64,000 bases of DNA from Nibrella saemangeumensis (GCF_039541915.1 NZ_BAABHD010000027.1:1-64000); one strand, 5' to 3'; counted from the first letter of the stretch, positions 16,516-26,167 are shown. Notes: generated by a model not told the origin, from the sequence alone. Translations and numbers: made by a program.

Positions 16516-17410
16516 GGGTAAATTGTTTTGTTGGCCGAAACGGGTAGCGTAGCTGATGCCAAAAACGTTTTGGAAACGTTTCCACCCCGTCAAAGCCCAA
16601 AGCCACTTGATGATTACCTCTGGGAAAGAAACCCGTCCCAAACAGATAGTCCCAGAGATTAAGGGTCATGCCAAAATTTATGCCATAGGGATGATGACCA
16701 GGTAGCTCTTTGGCGTGGTGCCAGGTGTGCGCCTGTGGGTTGTTCAGCACGTACCTGAGCGGCCCAAGAGGCAGATACACATTGGTGTGGTTTAAATGGC
16801 CAATCGTGAGCGTAAACCGGTGTACGAGGAAGAAATCCGTCAGGCCGAAGCCAATCATCGCCAGGGGAACATACTCAATCGTGCGGTACACCAGCGTCTC
16901 CATGGGATGGTAACGCAGGTGAGCGGCAAAGCCCATCTCCTCCACGGAATGATGCAGTTTATGGAATTGCCACAACCAATCTACCCGGTGCAGCAGGCGA
17001 TGGACATTCCATTGAATGAAGTCCCGCACCACAAACAAGGTGAGCAACCGCGCCCACAGGGGCCACCAGGCTATATCCCAAACTACCAGATTGCTGATAC
17101 CGAGGCCGGCCAGACCATCCTGAAAGGCGGCTACCGCTACTTTGGACAGGGCGTTATAGCCAATCAGGGAAAACAAAAAGAAATTAAAGACCATGTAGAA
17201 GGCATCCAGCCAGAAATCCTGCCGGATAACAGCCTGGTCTTTTCGCCAGGGGAACAGTATCTCCAACCCCCAGCATAACACGGACAGAGCCAGTAACCAG
17301 TAAACAAAGTTTGTCCAATGTGGGTGAAGCAACTCCCCGACCAAGTAGTTGCCATAACCCGTAAACGAGTCTGACAGAATACGGCCGTTTTTATCGACTA
17401 CAGACATCAT
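16493..17410 (-). CDS. Fatty-acid hydroxylase / sterol desaturase family protein
   Basis: The 305-residue membrane di-iron enzyme has about four helices. The histidine clusters are visible: HRLLHRVDWLWQFHKLHHS, RYHPMET, IGHLNHTNVY and NNPQAHTWHHAKE. These ligate two irons in the family, which hydroxylates or desaturates lipid chains. The lipid substrate is unknown. It overlaps the downstream MFS gene, which suggests functional linkage. Confidence 0.92.
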   Translation of the reverse strand: MMSVVDKNGRILSDSFTGYGNYLVGELLHPHWTNFVYWLLALSVLCWGLEILFPWRKDQAVIRQDFWLDAFYMVFNFFLFSLIGYNALSKVAVAAFQDGLAGLGISNLVVWDIAWWPLWARLLTLFVVRDFIQWNVHRLLHRVDWLWQFHKLHHSVEEMGFAAHLRYHPMETLVYRTIEYVPLAMIGFGLTDFFLVHRFTLTIGHLNHTNVYLPLGPLRYVLNNPQAHTWHHAKELPGHHPYGINFGMTLNLWDYLFGTGFFPRGNHQVALGFDGVETFPKRFWHQLRYPFRPTKQFTHGRTTWP

Positions 17411-17460
17411 GTGCGTTGGTCAGTTGGCCGAACAGCCAGGGAATCTGGTTTGCATTCTCA

Positions 17461-18132
17461 TCAGCAGGCTATTGGCAGGCCGCGCCCTTTCCAATCCGGA
17501 AATCCCTCCTCCAGGCGGATAGCGCGGTAGCCTTTGCCCCTGAGACGGGCTACGGCTTCATCAGCAAATACGCAGAAAGGCCCCCGGCAGTAGGCTATCA
17601 CTTCTTTGTGCAGCGGTAACGTATCCAACTGAACGTCCCACTGGTCCACCGGGACGGAGATCGCTTGCGGAATGTGTCCCATCCGATATTCTTCCGCCGG
17701 CCTGACATCCACCAGAATGAGGTCATCGGAAGCCAGCTTTTCGGTGAGTTCGTCAATGGAAATGGCTTCCAGGCTATTGCGCTCATGCCGGAAATCATTG
17801 AGGACCTGCTTTACGTCGGGTATCTGCCGGATGCTTAATGAGCGGAGCGACTGCCAGGCCGAAAATACGTCGGGGTTGGCCAGGTTGTAGAAAATGTAGT
17901 GCCCCTGCCGGCGGGTACTGACCAGCCGGGCCTGTTTCAGCACCTGTAAATGCTGGGAAGCGTTGGCGACCGATTGCCCGATTTCCTCCGCAATTACCTC
18001 CACCGTCTTTTCCCCCTGGGCCAGCAGGTCGATGATTTCCAGCCGGTGCGGGTTCGACAGGGCTTTTGTCAATTGGGATATACCGCTGTAAACGCTTTCC
18101 TTAAACTTCCTCTTTTCCATAGAAATCTGCAT
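17461..18132 (-). CDS. ArsR-type regulator fused to a rhodanese domain
   Basis: The protein has 223 residues. Residues 15-105 form an ArsR winged helix (LSNPHRLEIIDLLAQGEKTVEVIAEEIGQSVANASQHLQVLKQARLV). Residues 125-222 form a rhodanese domain (LILVDVRPAEEYRMGHIPQAISVP, with catalytic-type Cys in AYCRGPFCVFADEA). Such fusions probably sense sulfane sulfur or metal/arsenic stress and relieve repression. It is divergent from a CopB-type ATPase, its likely target. A second in-frame ATG (MEKRKFKESVYSG, 18120) is an equally good start. Confidence 0.93.
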   Translation of the reverse strand: MQISMEKRKFKESVYSGISQLTKALSNPHRLEIIDLLAQGEKTVEVIAEEIGQSVANASQHLQVLKQARLVSTRRQGHYIFYNLANPDVFSAWQSLRSLSIRQIPDVKQVLNDFRHERNSLEAISIDELTEKLASDDLILVDVRPAEEYRMGHIPQAISVPVDQWDVQLDTLPLHKEVIAYCRGPFCVFADEAVARLRGKGYRAIRLEEGFPDWKGRGLPIAC

Positions 18133-18172
18133 TCACTGATGAACAGGAACAAAGTTAAAGTATTTATTTAAT

Positions 18173-18196
18173 TATTCAATAGAATTATTGACTAAT
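18173..18196. promoter_or_regulatory. Candidate operator in the arsR-copB intergenic region
   Basis: TCAATA (18176-18181), GAAT, TATTGA (18186-18191) is an inverted repeat in A+T-rich DNA between the divergent regulator and ATPase genes. ArsR-family proteins bind such imperfect palindromes over promoters. The stem is short, so the call is tentative. Confidence 0.35.
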
Positions 18197-18343
18197 CGAT
18201 AAAGTAGCTTATCAGATTGTACAGGTTATCAACCATCGCTATGATCAAAATCCTGTACACCTCAACCCGCATTATGTACCGCTTCTCCGCCATAAAGACC
18301 CTTACTTTGCCAGTAAGAACAGCCACCACAATTTCGACCGCAT

Positions 18344-20542
18344 ATGAATCACGAACATCATTCAACGGAAGGTCACGCCAATCACCACCACGAGCCGGCA
18401 AAAACAGACCTGACCGGCAAAACCAGCGAACCACCAGCCGAACAGCAGGCGCAGCAGCATATCGGGCACGACAGTCACAGTGGCCCTATAGACCATACCC
18501 ACCACCAGGGCGGTACAGGTATGAATCATGGTCAGATGGATCATTCCAAAATGAGTCACAGCCATACTGGTCATAGTGGTCACGCCGGCCACGACCACGG
18601 GGCCATGATCGCCGACTTTCTGCGCCGGTTCTGGGCGTGTTTGATTCTGTCGGTGCCGGTGATAGCCCTGTCTATGATGTTTCAGGATCTGATGGGGTAC
18701 CACCTGGATTTCCCGTACCGCGAACCCATAGTCGTGGTTCTGGCTAGTGTTATCTATATCTACGGTGGCTGGCCGTTCCTGTCCGGTATGGTTGGGGAAC
18801 TGCGCACCCGCCAACCGGGGATGATGACGCTGGTCGCGGTTGCCATTACGGCCGCTTACGCATACAGCGTAGCCGTATCTTTCGGCTGGCTGCGGGGAAT
18901 GGACTTCTTCTGGGAACTGGCTACTCTGATTGATATTATGCTGCTGGGGCATTTTCTGGAGATGAAATCCGTAGCCGGGGCCTCCCGCTCGCTGGAGCTG
19001 ATCGTACAGATGCTGCCGGCCGATGCGCATAAGGTAGACGGCAATGCGGTTACCGATGTAAACGTGGATACGCTACATCCCGGAGACCTGGTCCTGGTGC
19101 GGCCGGGCGAACGCATTCCGACCGACGGTGAAGTGGTTAACGGGGAAAGCACCGTCAATGAAAGTATGCTGACGGGTGAAAGCGTGCCGGTACAGAAAAA
19201 AGCGCTTGATGGGGTAATTGCCGGAGCCGTCAACGGCGAAGGTTCGCTCACCATTCGGGTAACCCACAAAGGCGAAGACAGTTACCTCAACAAAGTGGTA
19301 ACCATGGTAGCCGAAGCCCAGAACGCCAAATCCCAAACCCAGACACTGGCCGACCGGGCTGCAGGCTGGCTCACGCTGCTCTCCCTCTCGGTAGGTCTCA
19401 TTACGCTCCTTGCATGGCTTTGGGGCGGCAAAGAAGTATCGTTTGCCGTTGAACGCATGGTGACCGTGATGGTAACGGCCTGTCCGCACGCGCTGGGCGT
19501 TGCTATTCCACTGGTGGTCGCCATCTCCACCGCCATTTCCGCTCAGCGGGGCCTGCTCATCCGGAACCGCACTGCCTTTGAAGAAGCCCGCAAGATTACG
19601 GCTATGGTGTTCGACAAAACCGGCACGCTGACCGAAGGTGAGTTTGGCGTTACCCGCATCCGGGTGCTGTCGGCCCATTTCGACGAAACCAGCTTCCTGC
19701 GGACCGTTACCGCGCTGGAGCAGCAGTCGCAGCACCCCATTGCGCAGGGCATTGTCCGGGAGGCTAAAAAGCGGAAACTGGACCTGCCGGCCATCAGCGA
19801 CTTCCAGTCTATTACCGGCAAGGGTGTGTCGGCTACCGTCGACGGTCGGCGGGTGCTGGTGGTCAGCCCCGGTTACCTCAAAGAACACGGCATTGAGCAG
19901 CCGCAGGATGCCTACGGCAGCGGAGCTGAAACGGTGGTATTTGTCCTCATTGATAACCAACTGGCGGGCTACCTGGCGCTGGCCGATAAAATTAGGGAGG
20001 ATTCCAAAGAAGCTGTCCGGCGGCTGCAGGAAGCCGGTATAAAGGTCTATATGGCCACCGGCGATAACCGGAAGGTAGCCGACGCCGTCGCCAGTGAACT
20101 CGGTCTGGACGGTGTATATGCCGAGGTTCTACCCGAGCAGAAGGTAAACGTGGTGAAGGCGTTGCAGCAGAAAGGTGCGTTTGTGGCCATGACCGGCGAT
20201 GGCGTGAATGATGCTCCTGCCCTGGCACAGGCCAACGTGGGTATTGCCGTCGGCTCCGGCACCGATGTAGCTGCCGAAACCGCCGATATCATTCTGGTCA
20301 ACAGCCGGCCCACCGACATTACCAATCTGGTTGAGTTTGGTAAAGCTACCTACCGCAAAATGATTCAGAATCTGCTCTGGGCTACGGGCTATAACGTGGT
20401 GGCGATTCCGTTGGCGGCCGGGGTGCTTTACCCTGATTTTGTACTTAGTCCTGCCCTGGGGGCCGTACTTATGAGCGCCAGCACGGTGATTGTCGCCATC
20501 AACGCCCAGTTGCTGAAGGGTACTTTGCAGGAAAAGCGATAA
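18344..20542 (+). CDS. copB: CopB-type (P1B-3) copper/silver-exporting P-type ATPase
   Basis: The protein has 732 residues. The N-terminal 90 residues are His- and Met-rich (HANHHHEP, MNHGQMDHSKMSHSHTGHSGH), a flexible metal-binding tail replacing an HMA domain. The transmembrane metal site is TACPHALGV with Cys380-Pro-His382, diagnostic of CopB-like Cu/Ag pumps rather than CPC pumps. The catalytic core is complete: LTGES (277-281), DKTGT (Asp424) and MTGDGVNDAPAL. It exports metal from the cytoplasm. It is divergent from the ArsR-rhodanese gene and followed by a metallochaperone gene. Confidence 0.95.
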   Translation: MNHEHHSTEGHANHHHEPAKTDLTGKTSEPPAEQQAQQHIGHDSHSGPIDHTHHQGGTGMNHGQMDHSKMSHSHTGHSGHAGHDHGAMIADFLRRFWACLILSVPVIALSMMFQDLMGYHLDFPYREPIVVVLASVIYIYGGWPFLSGMVGELRTRQPGMMTLVAVAITAAYAYSVAVSFGWLRGMDFFWELATLIDIMLLGHFLEMKSVAGASRSLELIVQMLPADAHKVDGNAVTDVNVDTLHPGDLVLVRPGERIPTDGEVVNGESTVNESMLTGESVPVQKKALDGVIAGAVNGEGSLTIRVTHKGEDSYLNKVVTMVAEAQNAKSQTQTLADRAAGWLTLLSLSVGLITLLAWLWGGKEVSFAVERMVTVMVTACPHALGVAIPLVVAISTAISAQRGLLIRNRTAFEEARKITAMVFDKTGTLTEGEFGVTRIRVLSAHFDETSFLRTVTALEQQSQHPIAQGIVREAKKRKLDLPAISDFQSITGKGVSATVDGRRVLVVSPGYLKEHGIEQPQDAYGSGAETVVFVLIDNQLAGYLALADKIREDSKEAVRRLQEAGIKVYMATGDNRKVADAVASELGLDGVYAEVLPEQKVNVVKALQQKGAFVAMTGDGVNDAPALAQANVGIAVGSGTDVAAETADIILVNSRPTDITNLVEFGKATYRKMIQNLLWATGYNVVAIPLAAGVLYPDFVLSPALGAVLMSASTVIVAINAQLLKGTLQEKR

Positions 20543-20627
20543 TTTAACAAAGCCGGAAGCTCGACCGTTATTCTATAAACCGGCTATTATTACCGCAACG
20601 ACTCAACCGTGAAAACAAAGATTAGCG

Positions 20628-20867
20628 ATGGAAATTCTGAAGTTCAAGACCAATATCAAATGTGGAGGCTGTGTAGCGGCCGTCACGCCGTTCTTAGACA
20701 AAGACGAGCAGATCTCAAAATGGCAGGTAGATACCGAGAGCCCTGACAAACTACTGAGTATCTCGGGCAAGGATATCGACCCCCAGCAGATTATCAATCT
20801 GGTTGAACAGGCCGGGTATAAAGCAGAACTCGTCCGGGTTATGGGCATTGGTGGCGGAGATTTGTAA
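20628..20867 (+). CDS. HMA-domain metallochaperone-like protein
   Basis: The 79-residue protein has a single ferredoxin-like heavy-metal domain. The expected MxCxxC is present as IKCGGCVAAVTPFL (Cys13 and Cys16). It probably hands copper to the ATPase encoded 85 bp upstream. The C-terminus is slightly extended (RVMGIGGGDL). Confidence 0.9.
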   Translation: MEILKFKTNIKCGGCVAAVTPFLDKDEQISKWQVDTESPDKLLSISGKDIDPQQIINLVEQAGYKAELVRVMGIGGGDL

Positions 20868-20883
20868 AGCACTGCACTTTTCT

Positions 20884-21351
20884 ATGAAAAATGTAGTGCG
20901 GCTGATTATCCTTACGCTGCTCAGCGGAGGGTGTGACAGGTTTCCGAAAGATCCCAACGATACCCTCAACACCGTAAAAGGCGGAACCCTGGTGGTGGGT
21001 TATTCTGAAAACCCGCCCTGGGTGCAAAAAACGGATAGCCTACCAACCGGACTGGAGCCCGACCTGGTCAAAGCCTTTGCCGAATCGCTGGGCGCCCGCA
21101 TAACCTGGAAAAACGATACCGAACAGAATCTGTTTGAAGCCCTGGAGCACAGAGAAGTCCACCTGGTGATAGCAGGTATTACCGACGATACCCCCTGGAA
21201 GGATAAAGTGACCTTGACCCGACCTTACCTGAAAGCAGGCAAGAGGAAGCACGTAATGGCTGCCATTCGGGGTGAGAATGCCTTCATCGTCCACCTGGAA
21301 ACGTTTCTCCACAAGCGTGAATCCGTTCTGGCAACCCGTGTACAGCCATGA
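20884..21351 (+). CDS. Half-length family-3 solute-binding lipoprotein
   Basis: The protein has about 155 residues. A lipobox (LTLLSGGC, Cys17) precedes one lobe of a family-3 periplasmic binding fold: GGTLVVGYSENPPWVQ, GLEPDLVKAFAESLGARITW and DLVxAGI-like HLVIAGITDDTPWKDKVTLTRPYL. The normal fold needs about 220 residues, and the chain stops after PYL plus a short linker ending ENAFIVHLETFLHKRE. There is no ABC transporter nearby. It overlaps the CDF gene by 4 bp, so it may serve that carrier. The frame extends upstream to 20803, but only the 20884 ATG gives the lipoprotein signal. Confidence 0.75.
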   Translation: MKNVVRLIILTLLSGGCDRFPKDPNDTLNTVKGGTLVVGYSENPPWVQKTDSLPTGLEPDLVKAFAESLGARITWKNDTEQNLFEALEHREVHLVIAGITDDTPWKDKVTLTRPYLKAGKRKHVMAAIRGENAFIVHLETFLHKRESVLATRVQP

Positions 21352-22298
21352 AACAACTGGACAAGTTTGAATACCCGGAAGAGCTCAAACCGGATTTCGA
21401 AAAAGCCAAGCGGCTGGAGTGGATCACCATTACCTACCTCATATCAACCGCCGTTGTCGTTTACCTGACCATGGGCAACTCGCAGGCCATGAAAACGGCC
21501 TGGTTTGAGGATCTGCTGAGTCTCACTCCGTCGGTCTCGTTTCTGATCGCTTCGCACCTTTTCATGAAGGCACCGAACCGGGATTTCCCGTACGGTTATC
21601 ACCGGGTAGTCAGCATTGCTTATCTGTGCAGCGCCCTGGCCCTGTTTGCCGCCGGCGTTTTTCTGGTTATCGACTCGTCGATGACGTTGAGTAAGGCAGA
21701 ACACCCGACTATCGGCATTGTTGTTCTGTTCGGGTATCCGGTCTGGCTGGGGTATCTGATGATCGCAGCCATGCTGTGGAGCACCTTTCCGGCAATAATC
21801 CTGGGCAAAAAAAAACTGCCGCTCGCCAAAAAACTGCACGAGAAAAACCTGTTCACCGATGCTGAGATGAATAAAGCAGACTGGATGACGGCTTCGGCGG
21901 CTATCGTGGGCATACTCGGTATTGGCATCGGCTGGTGGTGGGCAGATGCCGTGGCAGCCCTGATTATCGCGGTAGACATCGTCCGCGACGGCTTTACCAA
22001 TTTAAAGCAGGCGGTCTTTGACCTAATGGATGAAGTACCGAAGACCGTAGATGATCAGAAGACCGACCCGCTGGTCGATCAGGTACAGGCAACGCTGGCG
22101 GGGCTTCCCTGGGTGAAGGATGCCAGGATACGGCTACGCGAGGAGGGGCATATCTACCTCGGAGAGGGCTTCGTCATCGCCCGTCAGGAGGAGAACCTGA
22201 CCCAGCTCATTGAAAGCGCATCCCGTGAGGTGCAAAAGCTGGACTGGCGTATACAGGAGTTCGTTATCATGCCGGTGCAGCAACTGCCGCCGGAATAA
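21348..22298 (+). CDS. Cation diffusion facilitator (CDF) family transporter
   Basis: This 316-residue metal/proton antiporter has six helices (about 28-230) and a C-terminal cytoplasmic domain (residues 235-316). FEDLLSLTPSVSFLIASHLF and FPYGYHRVVSIAYLCSALALF are the family-type TM2/TM3 segments; the TM5 segment NKADWMTASAAIVGILGIGIG carries the expected Asp but Lys-Ala instead of the usual His two turns before it. Metal selectivity is therefore uncertain. Translation is coupled to the binding-lipoprotein gene by an ATGA overlap. Confidence 0.9.
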   Translation: MKQLDKFEYPEELKPDFEKAKRLEWITITYLISTAVVVYLTMGNSQAMKTAWFEDLLSLTPSVSFLIASHLFMKAPNRDFPYGYHRVVSIAYLCSALALFAAGVFLVIDSSMTLSKAEHPTIGIVVLFGYPVWLGYLMIAAMLWSTFPAIILGKKKLPLAKKLHEKNLFTDAEMNKADWMTASAAIVGILGIGIGWWWADAVAALIIAVDIVRDGFTNLKQAVFDLMDEVPKTVDDQKTDPLVDQVQATLAGLPWVKDARIRLREEGHIYLGEGFVIARQEENLTQLIESASREVQKLDWRIQEFVIMPVQQLPPE

Positions 22299-22345
22299 CA
22301 AAGCTGTCTGGCCGTATTCCTGCTCAAAATTGTATCTCAGCTTAC

Positions 22346-23386
22346 CTAAACAGCATGGCGTTTTTCCAGAACGTCTTTAACGAACAGCTCATTGACAATC
22401 ACCAACAGCACCGCGATCAGCGGTGAAGCAAAGAGTACACCAACAAGACCCACCAGAAGACCTAGCAGCACCTGCCCGAACAGCAATAGCGCCGGGGGTG
22501 TCGACACAAACTTTTTGTCAAGCAACGGCGTCAGAATATAGCCCTCCAGCGACTGGATGCCCATATAAAGCAGGAAAACATACAGCGCCATATCGGCCCC
22601 CTGGGCAAACGCAATTAACAGCGCCGGTGCCAGGGCGATATAGGGTCCCAGATTGGGTATAAAATTCAGTACCCCCGCGATGATACCCAGGATAACCGCA
22701 AACGGAATGCCCATCAGCACCAGCCCTCCCCAGGTAGATACCCCCACCACAACCATGGTTATGGAGCGGCTGATAAACCAGTTGGCTAAGGTATGATAGC
22801 ATTCGTCCAACACATGGCTGACCCGCTCCCGATACGGCGGATTAATGAGTTTGACAAAGCCGTCTTTATAGCTTGTGGGGCTCGACGCCAGATACAACCC
22901 CGTAATCAGCACGATCAGGAAGTTGACAAACACGCCCAGCGTAGACGAAAAAATTCCCGTAATTCTGGATAAGACATCCTTTTGTTCCGGTAAGAGTTGA
23001 CTGGGCTTGCTGGGTAACCCCGATAAAAGCCGCTGGCCCCAACTCGACTTGGCAAGCTGCGATTCTGCTTTCCGGATGGCCTGGGGCAACGATTGCGACA
23101 ACTGGTCGACCTGCTGACTAACGCTGGGAGCCATTAACCATCCTGTTGCGCCAATGATCAACAGGATAAGCAGACAAACTGCTGCCATAGACAAGCTATA
23201 CCGCAGTCCGGTCAACCGGCTGAAAAGACTGGTCAGCCCGCTTATCAGAACGCCAAACAGAATACCACCAAAGACCAGAAAGAAGAAATCAGCCGCATAA
23301 CCAATCAACAGAAACAGGCTGGCGATGGTCAGGCTGACCAGGGCAGCAATAGCTGCCTTGCGGGTGAAAGAAATAGGCTGTTCCAT
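22346..23386 (-). CDS. AI-2E family permease
   Basis: The 346-residue membrane protein has about seven helices and a long central soluble loop (residues about 75-140). The C-terminal PNLGPYIALAPALLIAF and the closing GLVGVLFASPLIAVLLVIVNEL are the family hallmarks. Members include Na+/H+ antiporter-like and putative autoinducer-2 exporters; which applies here is unknown. It lies between two metal ATPase modules. Confidence 0.9.
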   Translation of the reverse strand: MEQPISFTRKAAIAALVSLTIASLFLLIGYAADFFFLVFGGILFGVLISGLTSLFSRLTGLRYSLSMAAVCLLILLIIGATGWLMAPSVSQQVDQLSQSLPQAIRKAESQLAKSSWGQRLLSGLPSKPSQLLPEQKDVLSRITGIFSSTLGVFVNFLIVLITGLYLASSPTSYKDGFVKLINPPYRERVSHVLDECYHTLANWFISRSITMVVVGVSTWGGLVLMGIPFAVILGIIAGVLNFIPNLGPYIALAPALLIAFAQGADMALYVFLLYMGIQSLEGYILTPLLDKKFVSTPPALLLFGQVLLGLLVGLVGVLFASPLIAVLLVIVNELFVKDVLEKRHAV

Positions 23387-23501
23387 AATGCAAAATGCGC
23401 CTTTCCGTCTGGCGAACGATACCTAAATGCGATTCTTCGTATTCGGTTAAACCCGTTGTCTGGTTACCATATTCACCAGTATATAAAGACTTGAAGCGAC
23501 A

Positions 23502-25541
23502 TCAGGCCACCCTCATCCGCTGGACCCGAACGGCATTCAGAATGGCCAGCAGCGCTACCCCCACATCGGCAAATACCGCTTCCCACATGGTAGCGATACC
23601 GCCGGCTCCCAGCAGCAGCACAATGGCTTTGACCACCAGCGCCAAAATAATATTCTGCCAGACAATGTTCCGGGTGGCCTTGCCGATCTTAACAGCCGTG
23701 GCAATCTTTGAGGGTTGGTCAGTTTGAATCACCACATCCGCCGTTTCCACCGTCGCGTCGGAGCCCAGGCCGCCCATGGCGATGCCTATATCGGCCAGGG
23801 CCACCACCGGCGCGTCATTAACGCCATCGCCCGCAAAAGCGAGCCTGGCCGGGCGACGCTTCGCCTTTGGGTTAGCCGCCAGTTCCGCTTTCAGCCGGTC
23901 AACGTGTGCGACTTTGTCTTCCGGCAGCAGGTCGCCAAACGCCTGGTCAACGCCAACCTGTCTGGCAACCGCCTGCACCACCGCCGACTTATCGCCCGAG
24001 AGCATAATCGTCTGAATACCCAGGCGGTGCAGTTCCTGAACGGCCGCGGCTGCGTCTTCCTTCACTTCATCGGCAATGGTCACGTAACCGGCAAACTGCC
24101 CGTTTATGGCCACCATCACAATGGTAAAAGGAATCTGGGTCAGGGCTTCATCAAAGGCTACCCCAAACTTCCGCAGCAGTTTGGCATTACCCGCCAGCAC
24201 CTCCTTTCCGTTTACGGTTCCCTTCAGGCCATGTCCGGCAATCTCTTCCACCGCCGTTACAGGTATTGACAGATGCCCTTCACCGGCACGAGACCCGGCG
24301 TTGCCGCCCTGGGCATAGTCCAGAATGGCCGTCGCTACCGGGTGGGTCGATTTACTTTCCAGCGCGGCCGTCAGCCGGACCAGTTCATCCGGGCTGACAC
24401 CGGGCTGCGGCCTCACCTCCTGCACCCGAAAAACGCCTTTGGTGAGGGTTCCCGTTTTGTCCATCACCATGATTTTTAGCTGCGTCATCAGGTCCAGAAA
24501 AACTGACCCTTTGAACAGAATACCCTGCCGCGACCCGGCCCCAATGCCGCCAAAATACCCCAGAGGGATAGACACTACCAGGGCGCAGGGGCAGCCGATG
24601 ACCAGAAACACCAGGCCCCGGTACAGCCAGTCGCGCAGCACGTAATCCTCCACGAAAAAGTAAGGAACTACGGTAATCAGCACCGCCAGGGCACAGATGA
24701 TGGGCGTATAAATTTTGGCGAACCGGGCGATAAACTGCTGCGTCTGCGCCTTGCGGCCGGTAGCCTCCTGCACCATCTTCAGGATACGCGACAGCTTGGA
24801 ATCCTGGTAGGCCGTTGTCACCTGCATGTCCACCAGCGACTGCCGGTTAATCATCCCCGCCAGTACCTCCCCGCCTTGCACCACGGTGCGCGGTACACTT
24901 TCTCCGGTCAGCGCAGCGGTATCAAACGATCCTTTCCCCGAGCGCAGGGTACCATCCAGCCCCACTTTTTCACCGGGCTTTATCTGAATGGTCTCTCCCA
25001 CCTCTACCGAAGCTGCTTTTACCTCCGTAGCCCGTCCCTTGCGGAGCACCGTTACCGTATCCGGGCGCACGTCGAGCAGGGCTTTGATGGAGCGCCGGGC
25101 CCGCATCACGGCCGCGTCCTGAAACAGCTCGCCGACGGTATAAAACAGCATCACCGCTACGCCCTCCGGATACTCACCGATGATAAACGCGCCAATAGTA
25201 GCCACGCCCATCAGAAAGAATTCGGTAAAGACATCTTTGTTGCGGATGCGGTTCCAGGCCCGGCGCAGCACCGGCCAGCCCACGGGCCAGTAGGCTGCCA
25301 AATACCAGACAAACCGCCAGGGATCACGCCAGACAGTGGACTGGAGCCCCTCCGACGCGAAATTGTCCAGGGCAATACCCATCATCAGCAGCACAAAGCT
25401 GATAATGGCAGGCAGATAAGTACGCCAGCCCTGCCCTGGGCCACCAGCCGCCGGAGCCGGATCTTTAACGGGCCCCTGAGCCGCTACCACGTCAACCTCG
25501 TCGTGGCTATGGTCGTGGTCATGATCATCGTGTGGCGTCAT
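23502..25541 (-). CDS. P1B-type Zn/Cd/Pb-exporting ATPase
   Basis: The protein has 679 residues. The N-terminus is a short His/Asp-rich metal-binding stretch (DDHDHDHSHDEVD) instead of a full HMA domain. The metal site is VIGCPCALV (Cys317-Pro-Cys319), followed by DKTGT (Asp361), GHGLKG and FAGDGVNDAPVVALADIGIAM. The LTGES motif is at 211-215. The combination fits ZntA/CadA-like pumps. It exports divalent metal across the inner membrane. It is 11 bp downstream of the NicO/UreH-like gene, so the two likely form an operon. Confidence 0.94.
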   Translation of the reverse strand: MTPHDDHDHDHSHDEVDVVAAQGPVKDPAPAAGGPGQGWRTYLPAIISFVLLMMGIALDNFASEGLQSTVWRDPWRFVWYLAAYWPVGWPVLRRAWNRIRNKDVFTEFFLMGVATIGAFIIGEYPEGVAVMLFYTVGELFQDAAVMRARRSIKALLDVRPDTVTVLRKGRATEVKAASVEVGETIQIKPGEKVGLDGTLRSGKGSFDTAALTGESVPRTVVQGGEVLAGMINRQSLVDMQVTTAYQDSKLSRILKMVQEATGRKAQTQQFIARFAKIYTPIICALAVLITVVPYFFVEDYVLRDWLYRGLVFLVIGCPCALVVSIPLGYFGGIGAGSRQGILFKGSVFLDLMTQLKIMVMDKTGTLTKGVFRVQEVRPQPGVSPDELVRLTAALESKSTHPVATAILDYAQGGNAGSRAGEGHLSIPVTAVEEIAGHGLKGTVNGKEVLAGNAKLLRKFGVAFDEALTQIPFTIVMVAINGQFAGYVTIADEVKEDAAAAVQELHRLGIQTIMLSGDKSAVVQAVARQVGVDQAFGDLLPEDKVAHVDRLKAELAANPKAKRRPARLAFAGDGVNDAPVVALADIGIAMGGLGSDATVETADVVIQTDQPSKIATAVKIGKATRNIVWQNIILALVVKAIVLLLGAGGIATMWEAVFADVGVALLAILNAVRVQRMRVA

Positions 25542-25552
25542 TATCGTAGTGC

Positions 25553-26167
25553 TTAAATACTGACAAAAAGATTAACTATACCCAGCCCAATCAGCATACC
25601 ACCGGTCAGGCGTTTTTCGTGGTGCTCCAGCCAATGCCCGTGCAGGTGCGCTAAGCCCCGAAAGGAGAGGGCTGTTAGCAACACCATGCCGCCAACCGTA
25701 AACACGGTATAGAACACGGCCAGGGTAACAATGGACAACCAGCCGTACGTACCGGCAGTAAAAAAGAAGGCCTCAATTTCCAGACAGGGCGAAAACAGCA
25801 TGGCCATGGCCAGCGTAACAATGATAGCCCGTTTTGACCGTCCCGTACCAGCTGTCGATACCTCTTTATGCGTATGTAGTGCCGGGCGGGCCAGGTAGAT
25901 GATCCCCATGCCAATAAGCAGCCCGGACGAGAGCCAGCGCGTTTGGTGCTCCATGCGCTCAGACAGTTCCAGGCCAACGGCGCCGATCAGAACCCCGAGC
26001 AGTACGGTGCTGAACGTATGGAAAAGCCCGCTGATTGCCGATACAGATAACGTATCACGCAGCGACCAGTTTTCACTACGGCCAATAAGCACCACCGGCA
26101 GCCAGTGATTCGGGAGTGCTGCGTGGATCACGCTTATAACCAGACTACCAATCAGTAAAGACTCCAT
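25553..26167 (-). CDS. NicO/UreH-like metal permease-type protein
   Basis: The 204-residue protein has about six helices. The motif VIHAALPNHWLPVVLIG near the N-terminus and GLFHTFSTVLLGVLIG in the second helix resemble the HAxxPGHG and His-containing helices of NicO/RcnA and UreH-like nickel/cobalt carriers. A His-rich loop near the end (LAHLHGHWLEHHEKR) would fit metal binding. The transported metal is not certain. The adjacent Zn/Cd-type ATPase supports a role in metal efflux. Confidence 0.78.
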   Translation of the reverse strand: MESLLIGSLVISVIHAALPNHWLPVVLIGRSENWSLRDTLSVSAISGLFHTFSTVLLGVLIGAVGLELSERMEHQTRWLSSGLLIGMGIIYLARPALHTHKEVSTAGTGRSKRAIIVTLAMAMLFSPCLEIEAFFFTAGTYGWLSIVTLAVFYTVFTVGGMVLLTALSFRGLAHLHGHWLEHHEKRLTGGMLIGLGIVNLFVSI

